A stretch of 64,000 nt of DNA, taken from positions 13,772,060 through 13,836,059 of the forward strand of contig OZ038529.1 in the NCBI GenBank assembly GCA_964036665.1, written 5' to 3'. The translations under genes and the position numbers were made by a program. The notes below the pieces were generated by a model, which was not told the origin of the DNA, ran no database searches, and was given only the letters and a program-made list of their open reading frames with translations. The DNA comes from Gordius sp. MW1 (taxonomy: Eukaryota > Nematomorpha > Gordioida > Gordea > Gordiidae). Shown piece by piece: positions 20,651 to 34,250 of this stretch; position 1 is the first letter of the stretch; the number at the start of each line of letters is the position of its first letter.

Positions 20651-22510
20651 TACGGTTCAAAGAAAAATATGTGAAATATTTTGAGGTAAAAATATTTATT
20701 TTTTTCGATTCTATGTGAAAGAGCATGAAAAAATATATAAAAGTAAGCCAATTTGAGAATCCTATTATCCTCGATTGACTTCCGAAAAGAGGTTTTAAGC
20801 TGCGAGAACTATCATTTGACAAAAGGCAACGTTTTATTGTTGCGATTAGTTTGTTGTATCGCAACGTGATGCTTATTTTTTGAAAATGGCTCTATGCGAT
20901 CATGATTTCAAATTAATAGTTTTCAGATTCTGATAAATTTTTACTTGGGATCATAGAAACCACGTCTGAAAACGACATCTTTCATCGGATGAATACGGTT
21001 CAAAGAAAAATATGTGAAAAATTTTGAGGTAAAAATATTTATTTTTTTCGATTCTATGTGAAAGAGCATGAAAAAATATATAATAGTAAGCCAATTTGAG
21101 AATCTTATTATCCTCGATTGACTTCCGAAAAGAGGTTTTAAGCTGCGAGAACTATCATTTTGACAAAAGACAACGTTTTATTGTTGCGATTAGTTTGTTG
21201 TATCGCAACGTGAGTTCTTAATTTTTCAAAAATGCACTATGCGATCATGATTTTAAAGTAATAGTTTTCTGATTCTGATAAATTTTTACTTTTTATCATC
21301 GAAACCACGTCTGAAAACCACAACTTTCATCGGATGCATACGGTTGAAAGAAAAATATGTGAAAAATTTTGAGGTAAAAATATTTATTTTTTTCGATTCT
21401 ATGTGAAAGAGCATGAAAAAATATATAAAAGTAAGCCAATTTGAGAATCCTATTATCCTCGATTGACTTTTGCAAAGAGGTTTTAAGCTGCGAGAACTAT
21501 TCATTTTGACAAAAGACAACGTTTTATTGTTGCGATTAGTTTGTTGTATCGCAACGTGAGTGCTTAATTTTTCAAAAATGCACTATGCGATCATGATTTT
21601 AAAGTAATAGTTTTCTGATTCTGATAAATTTTTACTTTTTATCATCGAAACCACGTCTGAAAACCACAACTTTCATTGGATGCATACGGTTGAAAGAAAA
21701 ATATGTGAAAAATTTTGAGGTAAAAATATTTATTTTTTTCGATTCTATGTGAAAGAGCATGAAAAAATATATAAAAGTTTGAGAATCCTATTATCCTCGA
21801 TTGACTTTTGCAAAGAGGTTTTAAGCTGCGAGAACTATTCATTTTGACAAAAGACAACGTTTTATTGTTGCGATTAGTTTGTTGTATCGCAACGTGAGTG
21901 CTTAATTTTTGAAAATGACTCTATGCGATCATGATTTAAAGTAATAGTTTTCAGATTCTGATAAATTTTTACTTTTTATCATCGAAACCACGTCTGAAAA
22001 CGACAACTTTCATCGGATGAATACGGTTCAAAGAAAAATATGTGAAATATTTTGAGGTAAAAATATTTATTTTTTTCGATTCTATGTGAAATAGCATGAA
22101 AAAATATATAAAAGTAAGCCAATTTGAGAATCCTATTATCCTCGATTGACTTCCGAAAAGAGGTTTTAAGCTGCGAGAACTATCATTTGACAAAAGGCAA
22201 CGTTTTATTGTTGCGATTAGTTTGTTGTATCGCAACGTGATGCTTATTTTTTGAAAATGGCTCTATGCGATCATGATTTCAAATTAATAGTTTTCAGATT
22301 CTGATAAATTTTTACTTGGGATCATAGAAACCACGTCTGAAAACGACATCTTTCATCGGATGAATACGGTTCAAAGAAAAATATGTGAAAAATTTTGAGG
22401 TAAAAATATTTATTTTTTTCGATTCTATGTGAAAGAGCATGAAAAAATATATAATAGTAAGCCAATTTGAGAATCCTATTATCCTCGATTGACTTCCGAA
22501 AAGAGGTTTT
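20598..22510. repeat. 1371-bp (4-monomer) duplication with an inner single-monomer duplication
   Basis: 20598-21140 matches 21969-22510 at 1371 bp, sharing GATTTCAAATTAATAG, GACATCTTTCATCGG and TATATAATAG. Between them, two adjacent monomers both carry the rare GACTTTTGCAAAGAGG (near 21466 and 21801) and GAAAACCACAAC; the second has lost AAGCCAA near 21777. These look like two successive exchange events. Confidence 0.75.
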
Positions 22511-23560
22511 AAGCTGCGAGAACTATCATTTTGACAAAAGACAACGTTTTATTGTTGCGATTAGTTTGTTGTATCGCAACGTGAGTGCTTAATTTTTGAA
22601 AACTGCTCTATGCGATTATGATTTCAAAGTAATAGTTTTTAGATTCTGATAAATTTTTACTTGGGATCATAGAAACAACGTCTGAAAACGACAACTTTCA
22701 TCGGATGAATACGGTTCAAAGAAAAATATGTGAAAAATTTTAAGGTAAAAATATTTATTTTTTTCGATTCTATGTGAAAGAGCATGAAAAAATATATAAA
22801 AGTAAGCCAATTTGAGAATTCTATTATCTTCGATTGACTTCCGCAAAGAGGTTTTAAGCTGCGAGAACTATTCATTTTGACAAAAGACAACGTTTTATTG
22901 TAGCGATTAGTTTGTTGTATCGCAACGTGAGTGCTTAATTTTTGAAAATGGCACTATGCGATCATGATTTCAAAGTAATAGTTTTCAGATTCTGATAAAT
23001 TTTTACTTGGGATCATAGAAACCACGTCTGAAAACGACAACTTTCATCGGATGAAGGTTCAAAGAAAAATATGTGAAAAATTTTAAGGTAAAAATATTTA
23101 TTTTTTTTGATTCTATGTGAAAGAGCATGAAAAAATATATAAAAGTAAGCCAATTTGAGAATCCTATTATCCTCGAGTGACTTCCGAAAAGAGGTTTTAA
23201 GCTGCGAGAACTATCATTTTGACAAAAGACAACGTTTTATTGTTGCGATTAGTTTGTTGTATCGCAACGTGAGTGCTTAATTTTTCAAAAATGCACTATG
23301 CGATCATAATTTTAAAGTAATAGTTTTCTGATTCTGATAAATTTTTACTTTTTATCATCGAAACCACGTCTGAAAACGACAACTTTCATCGGATGCATAC
23401 GGTTGAAAGAAAAATATGTGAAAAATTTTGAGGTAAAAATATTTATTTTTTTCGATTCTATGTGAAAGAGCATGAAAAAATATATAAAAGTAAGCCAATT
23501 TGAGAATCCTATTATCCTCGATTGACTTCCGAAAAGAGGTTTTAAACCGCGAGAACTATC
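22510..23560. repeat. Mixed monomers, including one resembling the 5.8 and 9.9 kb type
   Basis: About three monomers. The unit at 22608 has the GCGATTATGATTTC/CAACGTCTG/TTGTAGCG combination otherwise concentrated at 5.8-7.2 and 9.9-11.3 kb, so this subtype is scattered. The following unit lacks part of GAATACGG (GATGAAGGTTC at about 23051). Confidence 0.65.
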
Positions 23561-26500
23561 ATTTTGACAAAAGACTACGTTTTATTGTTGCGATTAGTTT
23601 GTTGTATCGCAACGTGATGCTTATTTGAAAATGGCTCTATGCGATCATGATTTCAAAGTGATAGTTTTCAGATTCTGATAAATTATTACTTGGGATCATA
23701 GAAACCACGTCTGAAAACGACAACTTTCATCGGATGAATACGGTTCAAAGAAAAATATGTGAAAATTTTTAGGTAAAAATATTTATTTTTTTCGATTCTA
23801 TGTGAAAGAGCATGAAAAAATATATAAAAGTAAGCCAATTTGAGAATCCTATTATCCTCGATTGACTTCCGAAAAGAGGTTTTAAGCTGCGAGAACTATC
23901 ATTTGACAAAAGACAACGTTTTATTGTTGCGATTAGTTTGTTGTATCGCAACGTGATGCTTAATTTTTGAAAATGGCTCTATGCGATCATGATTTCAAAG
24001 TAATAGTTTTCAGATTCTGATAAATTTTTACTTGGGATCATAGAAACCACGTCTGAAAACGACAACTTTCATCGGATGAATACGGTTCAAAGAAAAATAT
24101 GTGAAATATTTTGAGGTAAAAATATTTATTTTTTTCGATTCTATGTGAAAGAGCATGAAAAAATATATAAAAGTAAGCCAATTTGAGAATTCTATTATCC
24201 TTGATTGACTTCCGAAAAAAGGTTTTAAGCTGCGCGAACTATTCATTTTGACAAAAGACAACGTTTTATTGTTGCGATTAGTTTGTTGTATCGCAACGTG
24301 AGTGCTTAATTTTTCAAAAATGCACTATGCGATCATGATTTAAATGTAATAGTTTTCAGATTCTGATAAATTTTTACTTGGGATCATAGAAACCACGTCT
24401 GAAAACGACAACTTTCATCGGATGAATACGGTTCAAAGAAAAATATGTGAAAAATTTTGAGGTAAAAATATTTATTTTTTTCGATTCTATTTGAAAGAGC
24501 ATGAAAAAATATATAAAAGTAAGCCAATTTGAGAATCCTATTATCCTCGATTGACTTCCGAAAAGAGGTTTTAAGCTGCGAGAACTATCATTTTGACAAA
24601 AGACAACGTTTTATTGTTGCGATTAGTTTTTGTATCGCAACGTGAGTGCTTATTTTTTCAAAAATGCACTATGCGATCATGATTTTAAAGTAATAGTTTT
24701 CTGATTCTGATAAATTTTTACTTTTTATCATCGAAACCACGTCTGAAAACGACAACTTTCATCGGATGCATACGGTAAGAAAAATATGTGAAAAATTTTG
24801 AGGTAAAAATATTTATTTTTTTCAATTCTATGTGAAAGAGCATGAAAAAATATATAAAAGTAAGCCAATTTGAGAATCCTATTATCCTCGATTGACTTCC
24901 GAAAAGAGGTTTTAAACTGCGAGAACTATTCATTTTGACAAAAGACTACGTTTTATTGTTGCGATTAGTTTGTTGTATCGCAGCGTGATGCTTATTTGAA
25001 AATGGCTCTATGCGATCATGATTTCAAAGTAATAGTTTTCAGATTCTGATAAATTATTACTTGGTTGGGATCATAGAAACCACGTCTGAAAACGACAACT
25101 TTCATCTGATGAATACGGTCCAAAGAAAAATATGTCAAAAATTTTGAGGTAAAAATATTTATTTTTTTCGATTCTATGTGAAAGAGCATGAAAAAATATA
25201 TAAAAGTAAGCCAATTTGAGAATCCTATTATCCTCGAGTGACTTCCGAAAAGAGGTTTTAAGCTGCGAGAACTATCATTTTGACAAAAGACAACGTTTTA
25301 TTGTTGCGATTAGTTTGTTGTATCGCAACGTGAGTGCTTAATTTTTGAAAATGACTCTATGCGATCATGATTTAAAAGTAATAGTTTTCAGATTCTGATA
25401 AATTTTTACTTGGGATCATAGAAACCACGTCTGAAAACGACAACTTTCATCTGATGAATACGGTTCAAAGAAAAATATGTGAAAGATTTTGAGGTAAAAA
25501 TATTTATTTTTTTCGATTCTATGTGAAAGAGCATAAAAAAATATATAAAAGTAAGCCAATTTGAGAATCCTATTATCCTCGATTGACTTCCGAAAAGAGG
25601 TTTTAAGCTGCGAGAACTATCATTTTGACAAAAGACAACGTTTTATTGTTGAGATTATTTTATTGTATCGCAACGTGAGTGCTTAATTTTTGAAAACTGC
25701 TCTATGCGATTATGATTTCAAAGTAATCGTTTTAAGATTCTGATAAATTTTTACTTGGGATCATAGAAATAACGTCTGAAAACGACAACTTTCATCGGAT
25801 GCATACGGTTGAAAGAAAAATATGTGAAAATTTTGAGGTGAAAATATTTATTTTTTTCGATTCTATGTGAAAGAGCATGAAAAAATATATAAAAGTAAGC
25901 CAATTTGAGAATCCTATTATCCTCGATTGACTTCCGCAAAGAGGTTTTAAGCTGCGAGAACTATCATTTTGACAAAAGACAACGTTTTATTGTTGCGATT
26001 AGTTTTTGTATCGCAACGTGAGTGCTTAATTTTTGAAAATGACTCTATGCGATCATGATTTAAAAGTAATAGTTTTCAGATTCTGATAAATTTTTACTTG
26101 GGATCATAGAAACCACGTCTGAAAACGACAACTTTCATCGGATGAATACGGTTCAAAGAAAAATATGTGAAATATTTTGAGGTAAAAATATTTATTTTTT
26201 TCGATTCTATGTGAAAGAGCATGAAAAAATATATAAAAGTAAGCCAATTTGAGAATTCTATTATCCTTGATTGACTTCCGAAAAGAGGTTTTAGGCTGCG
26301 AGAACTATTCATTTTGACAAAAGACAACGTTTTATTGTTGCGATTAGTTTGTTGTATCGCAACGTGAGTGCTTAATTTTTCAAAAATGCACTATGCGATC
26401 ATGATTTAAATGTAATAGTTTTCAGATTCTGATAAATTATTACTTGGGATCATAGAAACCACGTCTGAAAACGAAAACTTTCATCTGATGAATACGGTCC

Positions 26501-26660
26501 AAAGAAAAATATGTCAAAAATTTTGAGGTAAAAATATTTATTTTTTTCGATTCTATGTGAAAGAGCATGAAAAAATATATAAAAGTAAGCCAATTTGAGA
26601 ATCCTATTATCCTCGAGTGACTTCCGAAATGAGGTTTTAAGCTGCGAGAACTATCATTTT
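23560..26660. repeat. 3095-bp (9-monomer) block, copy 1
   Basis: Every marker in this block recurs 3095 bp to the right: TTCAAAGTGATAG (23652/26747), the AAAAAAGG and TGCGCGAAC unit (about 24216/27311), GTATCGCAGCGTGATG (24976/28071), the TTGGTTGGG insertion (25062/28157), TGAAAGATTTTGAGG (25480/28575) and GTAATCGTTTTAAG (about 25722/28817). No difference was found in the stretches compared by eye. Confidence 0.88.
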
Positions 26661-29600
26661 GACAAAAGACTACGTTTTATTGTTGCGATTAGTTTGTTGT
26701 ATCGCAACGTGATGCTTATTTGAAAATGGCTCTATGCGATCATGATTTCAAAGTGATAGTTTTCAGATTCTGATAAATTATTACTTGGGATCATAGAAAC
26801 CACGTCTGAAAACGACAACTTTCATCGGATGAATACGGTTCAAAGAAAAATATGTGAAAATTTTTAGGTAAAAATATTTATTTTTTTCGATTCTATGTGA
26901 AAGAGCATGAAAAAATATATAAAAGTAAGCCAATTTGAGAATCCTATTATCCTCGATTGACTTCCGAAAAGAGGTTTTAAGCTGCGAGAACTATCATTTG
27001 ACAAAAGACAACGTTTTATTGTTGCGATTAGTTTGTTGTATCGCAACGTGATGCTTAATTTTTGAAAATGGCTCTATGCGATCATGATTTCAAAGTAATA
27101 GTTTTCAGATTCTGATAAATTTTTACTTGGGATCATAGAAACCACGTCTGAAAACGACAACTTTCATCGGATGAATACGGTTCAAAGAAAAATATGTGAA
27201 ATATTTTGAGGTAAAAATATTTATTTTTTTCGATTCTATGTGAAAGAGCATGAAAAAATATATAAAAGTAAGCCAATTTGAGAATTCTATTATCCTTGAT
27301 TGACTTCCGAAAAAAGGTTTTAAGCTGCGCGAACTATTCATTTTGACAAAAGACAACGTTTTATTGTTGCGATTAGTTTGTTGTATCGCAACGTGAGTGC
27401 TTAATTTTTCAAAAATGCACTATGCGATCATGATTTAAATGTAATAGTTTTCAGATTCTGATAAATTTTTACTTGGGATCATAGAAACCACGTCTGAAAA
27501 CGACAACTTTCATCGGATGAATACGGTTCAAAGAAAAATATGTGAAAAATTTTGAGGTAAAAATATTTATTTTTTTCGATTCTATTTGAAAGAGCATGAA
27601 AAAATATATAAAAGTAAGCCAATTTGAGAATCCTATTATCCTCGATTGACTTCCGAAAAGAGGTTTTAAGCTGCGAGAACTATCATTTTGACAAAAGACA
27701 ACGTTTTATTGTTGCGATTAGTTTTTGTATCGCAACGTGAGTGCTTATTTTTTCAAAAATGCACTATGCGATCATGATTTTAAAGTAATAGTTTTCTGAT
27801 TCTGATAAATTTTTACTTTTTATCATCGAAACCACGTCTGAAAACGACAACTTTCATCGGATGCATACGGTAAGAAAAATATGTGAAAAATTTTGAGGTA
27901 AAAATATTTATTTTTTTCAATTCTATGTGAAAGAGCATGAAAAAATATATAAAAGTAAGCCAATTTGAGAATCCTATTATCCTCGATTGACTTCCGAAAA
28001 GAGGTTTTAAACTGCGAGAACTATTCATTTTGACAAAAGACTACGTTTTATTGTTGCGATTAGTTTGTTGTATCGCAGCGTGATGCTTATTTGAAAATGG
28101 CTCTATGCGATCATGATTTCAAAGTAATAGTTTTCAGATTCTGATAAATTATTACTTGGTTGGGATCATAGAAACCACGTCTGAAAACGACAACTTTCAT
28201 CTGATGAATACGGTCCAAAGAAAAATATGTCAAAAATTTTGAGGTAAAAATATTTATTTTTTTCGATTCTATGTGAAAGAGCATGAAAAAATATATAAAA
28301 GTAAGCCAATTTGAGAATCCTATTATCCTCGAGTGACTTCCGAAAAGAGGTTTTAAGCTGCGAGAACTATCATTTTGACAAAAGACAACGTTTTATTGTT
28401 GCGATTAGTTTGTTGTATCGCAACGTGAGTGCTTAATTTTTGAAAATGACTCTATGCGATCATGATTTAAAAGTAATAGTTTTCAGATTCTGATAAATTT
28501 TTACTTGGGATCATAGAAACCACGTCTGAAAACGACAACTTTCATCTGATGAATACGGTTCAAAGAAAAATATGTGAAAGATTTTGAGGTAAAAATATTT
28601 ATTTTTTTCGATTCTATGTGAAAGAGCATAAAAAAATATATAAAAGTAAGCCAATTTGAGAATCCTATTATCCTCGATTGACTTCCGAAAAGAGGTTTTA
28701 AGCTGCGAGAACTATCATTTTGACAAAAGACAACGTTTTATTGTTGAGATTATTTTATTGTATCGCAACGTGAGTGCTTAATTTTTGAAAACTGCTCTAT
28801 GCGATTATGATTTCAAAGTAATCGTTTTAAGATTCTGATAAATTTTTACTTGGGATCATAGAAATAACGTCTGAAAACGACAACTTTCATCGGATGCATA
28901 CGGTTGAAAGAAAAATATGTGAAAATTTTGAGGTGAAAATATTTATTTTTTTCGATTCTATGTGAAAGAGCATGAAAAAATATATAAAAGTAAGCCAATT
29001 TGAGAATCCTATTATCCTCGATTGACTTCCGCAAAGAGGTTTTAAGCTGCGAGAACTATCATTTTGACAAAAGACAACGTTTTATTGTTGCGATTAGTTT
29101 TTGTATCGCAACGTGAGTGCTTAATTTTTGAAAATGACTCTATGCGATCATGATTTAAAAGTAATAGTTTTCAGATTCTGATAAATTTTTACTTGGGATC
29201 ATAGAAACCACGTCTGAAAACGACAACTTTCATCGGATGAATACGGTTCAAAGAAAAATATGTGAAATATTTTGAGGTAAAAATATTTATTTTTTTCGAT
29301 TCTATGTGAAAGAGCATGAAAAAATATATAAAAGTAAGCCAATTTGAGAATTCTATTATCCTTGATTGACTTCCGAAAAGAGGTTTTAGGCTGCGAGAAC
29401 TATTCATTTTGACAAAAGACAACGTTTTATTGTTGCGATTAGTTTGTTGTATCGCAACGTGAGTGCTTAATTTTTCAAAAATGCACTATGCGATCATGAT
29501 TTAAATGTAATAGTTTTCAGATTCTGATAAATTATTACTTGGGATCATAGAAACCACGTCTGAAAACGAAAACTTTCATCTGATGAATACGGTCCAAAGA

Positions 29601-29760
29601 AAAATATGTCAAAAATTTTGAGGTAAAAATATTTATTTTTTTCGATTCTATGTGAAAGAGCATGAAAAAATATATAAAAGTAAGCCAATTTGAGAATCCT
29701 ATTATCCTCGAGTGACTTCCGAAATGAGGTTTTAAGCTGCGAGAACTATCATTTTGACAA
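26660..29760. repeat. 3095-bp (9-monomer) block, copy 2
   Basis: Near-identical tandem copy of 23560-26660. The junction lies in the shared segment GCGAGAACTATCATTTTG followed by ACAAAAGACTACG: to its left copy 1 has TTTTAAACCGC while the joint has CCGAAATGAGG, and at the right end copy 2 continues into GACAACG instead of GACTACG. This fits an unequal crossover inside that segment. Confidence 0.88.
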
Positions 29761-32700
29761 AAGACAACGTTTTATTGTTGCGATTAGTTTGTTGTATCGC
29801 AACGTGATTGCTTAATTTTTCAAAAATGCACTATGCGATCATGATTTTAAAGTAATAGTTTTCTGATTCTGATAAATTTTTACTTTTTATCATCGAAACC
29901 ACGTCTGAAAACGACAACTTTCATCGGATGCATACGGTTGAAAGAAAAATATGTGAAAAATTTTGAGGTAAAAATATTTATTTTTTTTGATTCTATGTGA
30001 AAGAGCATGAAAAAATATATAAAAGTAAGCCAATTTGAGAATCCTATTATCCTCGATTGACTTCCGCAAAGAGGTTTTAAGCTGCGAGAACTATCATTTT
30101 GACAAAAGACAACGTTTTATTGTTGCGATTAGTTTTTGTATCGCAACGTGAGTGCTTAATTTTTCAAAAATGCACTATGCGATCATGATTTTAAAGTAAT
30201 AGTTTTCTGATTCTGATAAATTTTTACTTTTTATCATCGAAACCACGTCTGAAAACGACAACTTTCATCGGATGCATACGGTAAGAAAAATATGTGAAAA
30301 ATTTTGAGGTAAAAATATTTATTTGTTTCAATTCTATGTGAAAGAGCATGAAAAAATATATAAAAGTAAGCCAATTTGAGAATCCTATTATCCTCGATTG
30401 ACTTCCGAAAAGAGGTTTTAAACTGCGAGAACTATTCATTTTGACAAAAGACTACGTTTTATTGTTGCGATTAGTTTGTTGTATCGCAACGTGATGCTTA
30501 TTTGAAAATGGCTCTATGCGATCATGATTTCAAAGTAATAGTTTTCAGATTCTGATAAATTATTACTTGGTTGGGATCATAGAAACCACGTCTGAAAACG
30601 ACAACTTTCATCTGATGAATACGGTCCAAAGAAAAATATGTCAAAAATTTTGAGGTAAAAATATTAATTTTTTTCGATTCTATGTGAAAGAGCATGAAAA
30701 AATATATAAAAGTAAGCCAATTTGAGAATCCTATTATCCTCGAGTGACTTCCGAAAAGAGGTTTTAAGCTGCGAGAACTATCATTTTTACAAAAGACAAC
30801 GTTTTATTGTTGCGATTAGTTTGTTGTATCGCAACGTGAGTGCTTAATTTTTCAAAAATGCACTATGCGATCATGATTTTAAAGTAATAGTTTTCTGATT
30901 CTGATAAATTTTTACTTTTTATCATCGAAACCACGTCTGAAAACGACAACTTTCATCGGATGCATACGGTAAGAAAAATATGTGAAAAATTTTGAGGTAA
31001 AAATATTTATTTTTTTCAATTCTATGTGAAAGAGCATGAAAAAATATATAAAAGTAAGCCAATTTGAGAATCCTATTATCCTCGATTGACTTCCGAAAAG
31101 AGGTTTTAAACTGCGAGAACTATTCATTTTGACAAAAGACTACGTTTTATTGTTGCGATTAGTTTGTTGTATCGCAACGTGATGCTTATTTGAAAATGGC
31201 TCTATGCGATCATGATTTCAAAGTAATAGTTTTCAGATTCTGATAAATTATTACTTGGGATCATAGAAACCACGTCTGAAAACGAAAACTTTCATCTGAT
31301 GAATACGCAAAGAAAAATATGTCAAAAATTTTGAGGTAAAAATATTTATTTTTTTCGATTCTATGTGAAAGAGCATGAAAAAATATATAAAAGTAAGCCA
31401 ATTTGAGAATCCTATTATCCTCGAGTGACTTCCGCAAAGAGGTTTTAAGCTGCGAGAACTATCATTTTGACAAAAGACAACGTTTTATTGTTGCGATTAG
31501 TTTTTGTATCGCAACGTGAGTGCTTAATTTTTCAAAAATGCACTATGCGATCATGATTTTAAAGTAATAGTTTTCTGATTCTGATAAATTTTTACTTTTT
31601 ATCATCGAAACCACGTCTGAAAACGACAACTTTCATCGGATGCATACGGTAAGAAAAATATGTGAAAAATTTTGAGGTAAAAATATTTATTTGTTTCAAT
31701 TCTATGTGAAAGAGCATGAAAAAATATATAAAAGTAAGCCAATTTGAGAATCCTATTATCCTCGATTGACTTCCGAAAAGAGGTTTTAAACTGCGAGAAC
31801 TATTCATTTTGACAAAAGACTACGTTTTATTGTTGCGATTAGTTTGGTGTATCGCAACGTGATGCTTATTTGAAAATGGCTCTATGCGATCATGATTTCA
31901 AAGTAATAGTTTTCAGATTCTGATAAATTATTACTTGGTTGGGATCATAGAAACCACGTCTGAAAACGACAACTTTCATCTGATGAATACGGTCCAAAGA
32001 AAAATATGTCAAAAATTTTGAGGTAAAAATATTAATTTTTTTCGATTCTATGTGAAAGAGCATGAAAAAATATATAAAAGTAAGCCAATTTGAGAATCCT
32101 ATTATCCTCGAGTGACTTCCGAAAAGAGGTTTTAAGCTGCGAGAACTATCATTTTTACAAAAGACAACGTTTTATTGTTGCGATTAGTTTGTTGTATCGC
32201 AACGTGAGTGCTTAATTTTTCAAAAATGCACTATGCGATCATGATTTTAAAGTAATAGTTTTCTGATTCTGATAAATTTTTACTTTTTATCATCGAAACC
32301 ACGTCTGAAAACGACAACTTTCATCGGATGCATACGGTAAGAAAAATATGTGAAAAATTTTGAGGTAAAAATATTTATTTTTTTCAATTCTATGTGAAAG
32401 AGCATGAAAAAATATATAAAAGTAAGCCAATTTGAGAATCCTATTATCCTCGATTGACTTCCGAAAAGAGGTTTTAAACTGCGAGAACTATTCATTTTGA
32501 CAAAAGACTACGTTTTATTGTTGCGATTAGTTTGTTGTATCGCAACGTGATGCTTATTTGAAAATGGCTCTATGCGATCATGATTTCAAAGTAATAGTTT
32601 TCAGATTCTGATAAATTATTACTTGGGATCATAGAAACCACGTCTGAAAACGAAAACTTTCATCTGATGAATACGCAAAGAAAAATATGTCAAAAATTTT

Positions 32701-32800
32701 GAGGTAAAAATATTTATTTTTTTCGATTCTATGTGAAAGAGCATGAAAAAATATATAAAAGTAAGCCAATTTGAGAATCCTATTATCCTCGAGTGACTTC
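29760..32800. repeat. 1368-bp (4-monomer) tandem duplication and its left flank
   Basis: 30050-31420 is repeated at 31420-32788 with a period of 1368 bp. Shared markers: ATTTGTTTCAATTC (30322/31690), TTGGTTGGG (about 30567/31935), ATATTAATTTTTTTCG (30661/32029), CATTTTTACAAAAG (30783/32151) and the deletion GAATACGCAAAG (about 31304/32669). A private change, TTTGGTGTATCG at about 31844, marks copy 2. The joint falls inside CGAGTGACTTCCGCAAAG, between the class-specific GAGTG and CAAAG. Confidence 0.85.
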
Positions 32801-34250
32801 CGAAAAGAGGTTTTAAGCTGCAAGAACTATCATTTTGACAAAAGACAACGTTTTATTGTTGCGATTAGTTTGTTGTATCGCAACGTGAGTGCTTAATTTT
32901 TCAAAAATGCACTATGCGATCATGATTTTAAAGTAATAGTTTTCTGATTCTGATAAATTTTTACTTTTTATCATCGAAACCACGTCTGAAAACGACAACT
33001 TTCATCGGATGCATACGGTAAGAAAAATATGTGAAAAATTTTGAGGTAAAAATATTTATTTTTTTCAATTCTATGTGAAAGAGCATGAAAAAATATATAA
33101 AAGTAAGCCAATTTGAGAATCCTATTATCCTCGAGTGACTTCCGAAAAGAGGTTTTAAGCTGCGAGAACTATCATTTTGACAAAAGACAACGTTTTATTG
33201 TTGCGATTAGTTTGTTGTATCGCAACGTGAGTGCTTAATTTTTCAAAAATGCACTATGCGATCATGATTTTAAAGTAATAGTTTTCTGATTCTGATAAAT
33301 TTTTACTTTTTATCATCGAAACCACGTCTGAAAACGACAACTTTCATCGGATGCATACGGTAAGAAAAATATGTGAAAAATTTTGAGGTAAAAATATTTA
33401 TTTTTTAATTCTATGTGAAAGAGCATGAAAAAATATATAAAAGTAAGCCAATTTGAGAATCCTATTATCCTCGATTGACTTCCGAAAAGAGGTTTTAAAC
33501 TGCGAGAACTATTCATTTTGACAAAAGACTACGTTTTATTGTTGCGATTAGTTTGTTGTATCGCAACGTGATGCTTATTTGAAAATGGCTCTATGCGATC
33601 ATGATTTCAAAGTAATAGTTTTCAGATTCTGATAAATTATTACTTGGGATCATAGAAACCACGTCTGAAAACGAAAACTTTCATCTGATGAATACGCAAA
33701 GAAAAATATGTCAAAAATTTTGAGGTAAAAATATTTATTTTTTTCGATTCTATGTGAAAGAGCATGAAAAAATATATAAAAGTAAGCCAATTTGAGAATC
33801 CTATTATCCTCGAGTGACTTCCGAAAAGAGGTTTTAAGCTGCAAGAACTATCATTTTGACAAAAGACAACGTTTTATTGTTGCGATTAGTTTGTTGTATC
33901 GCAACGTGAGTGCTTAATTTTTCAAAAATGCACTATGCGATCATGATTTTAAAGTAATAGTTTTCTGATTCTGATAAATTTTTACTTTTTATCATCGAAA
34001 CCACGTCTGAAAACGACAACTTTCATCGGATGCATACGGTAAGAAAAATATGTGAAAAATTTTGAGGTAAAAATATTTATTTTTTTCAATTCTATGTGAA
34101 AGAGCATGAAAAAATATATAAAAGTAAGCCAATTTGAGAATCCTATTATCCTCGAGTGACTTCCGAAAAGAGGTTTTAAGCTGCGAGAACTATCATTTTG
34201 ACAAAAGACAACGTTTTATTGTTGCGATTAGTTTGTTGTATCGCAACGTG
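32500..34250. repeat. 1021-bp (3-monomer) duplication
   Basis: AGCTGCAAGAACTATC (the CAAGAAC word starts at 32821 and 33842) and GAATACGCAAAG (near 32669 and 33690) recur at exactly 1021 bp. Between the copies, one monomer has a shortened T tract (TTATTTTTTAATTC near 33400). The GAATACGCAAAG marker is also in the preceding 1368-bp repeat, so the two duplications overlap and happened one after the other. Confidence 0.8.
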
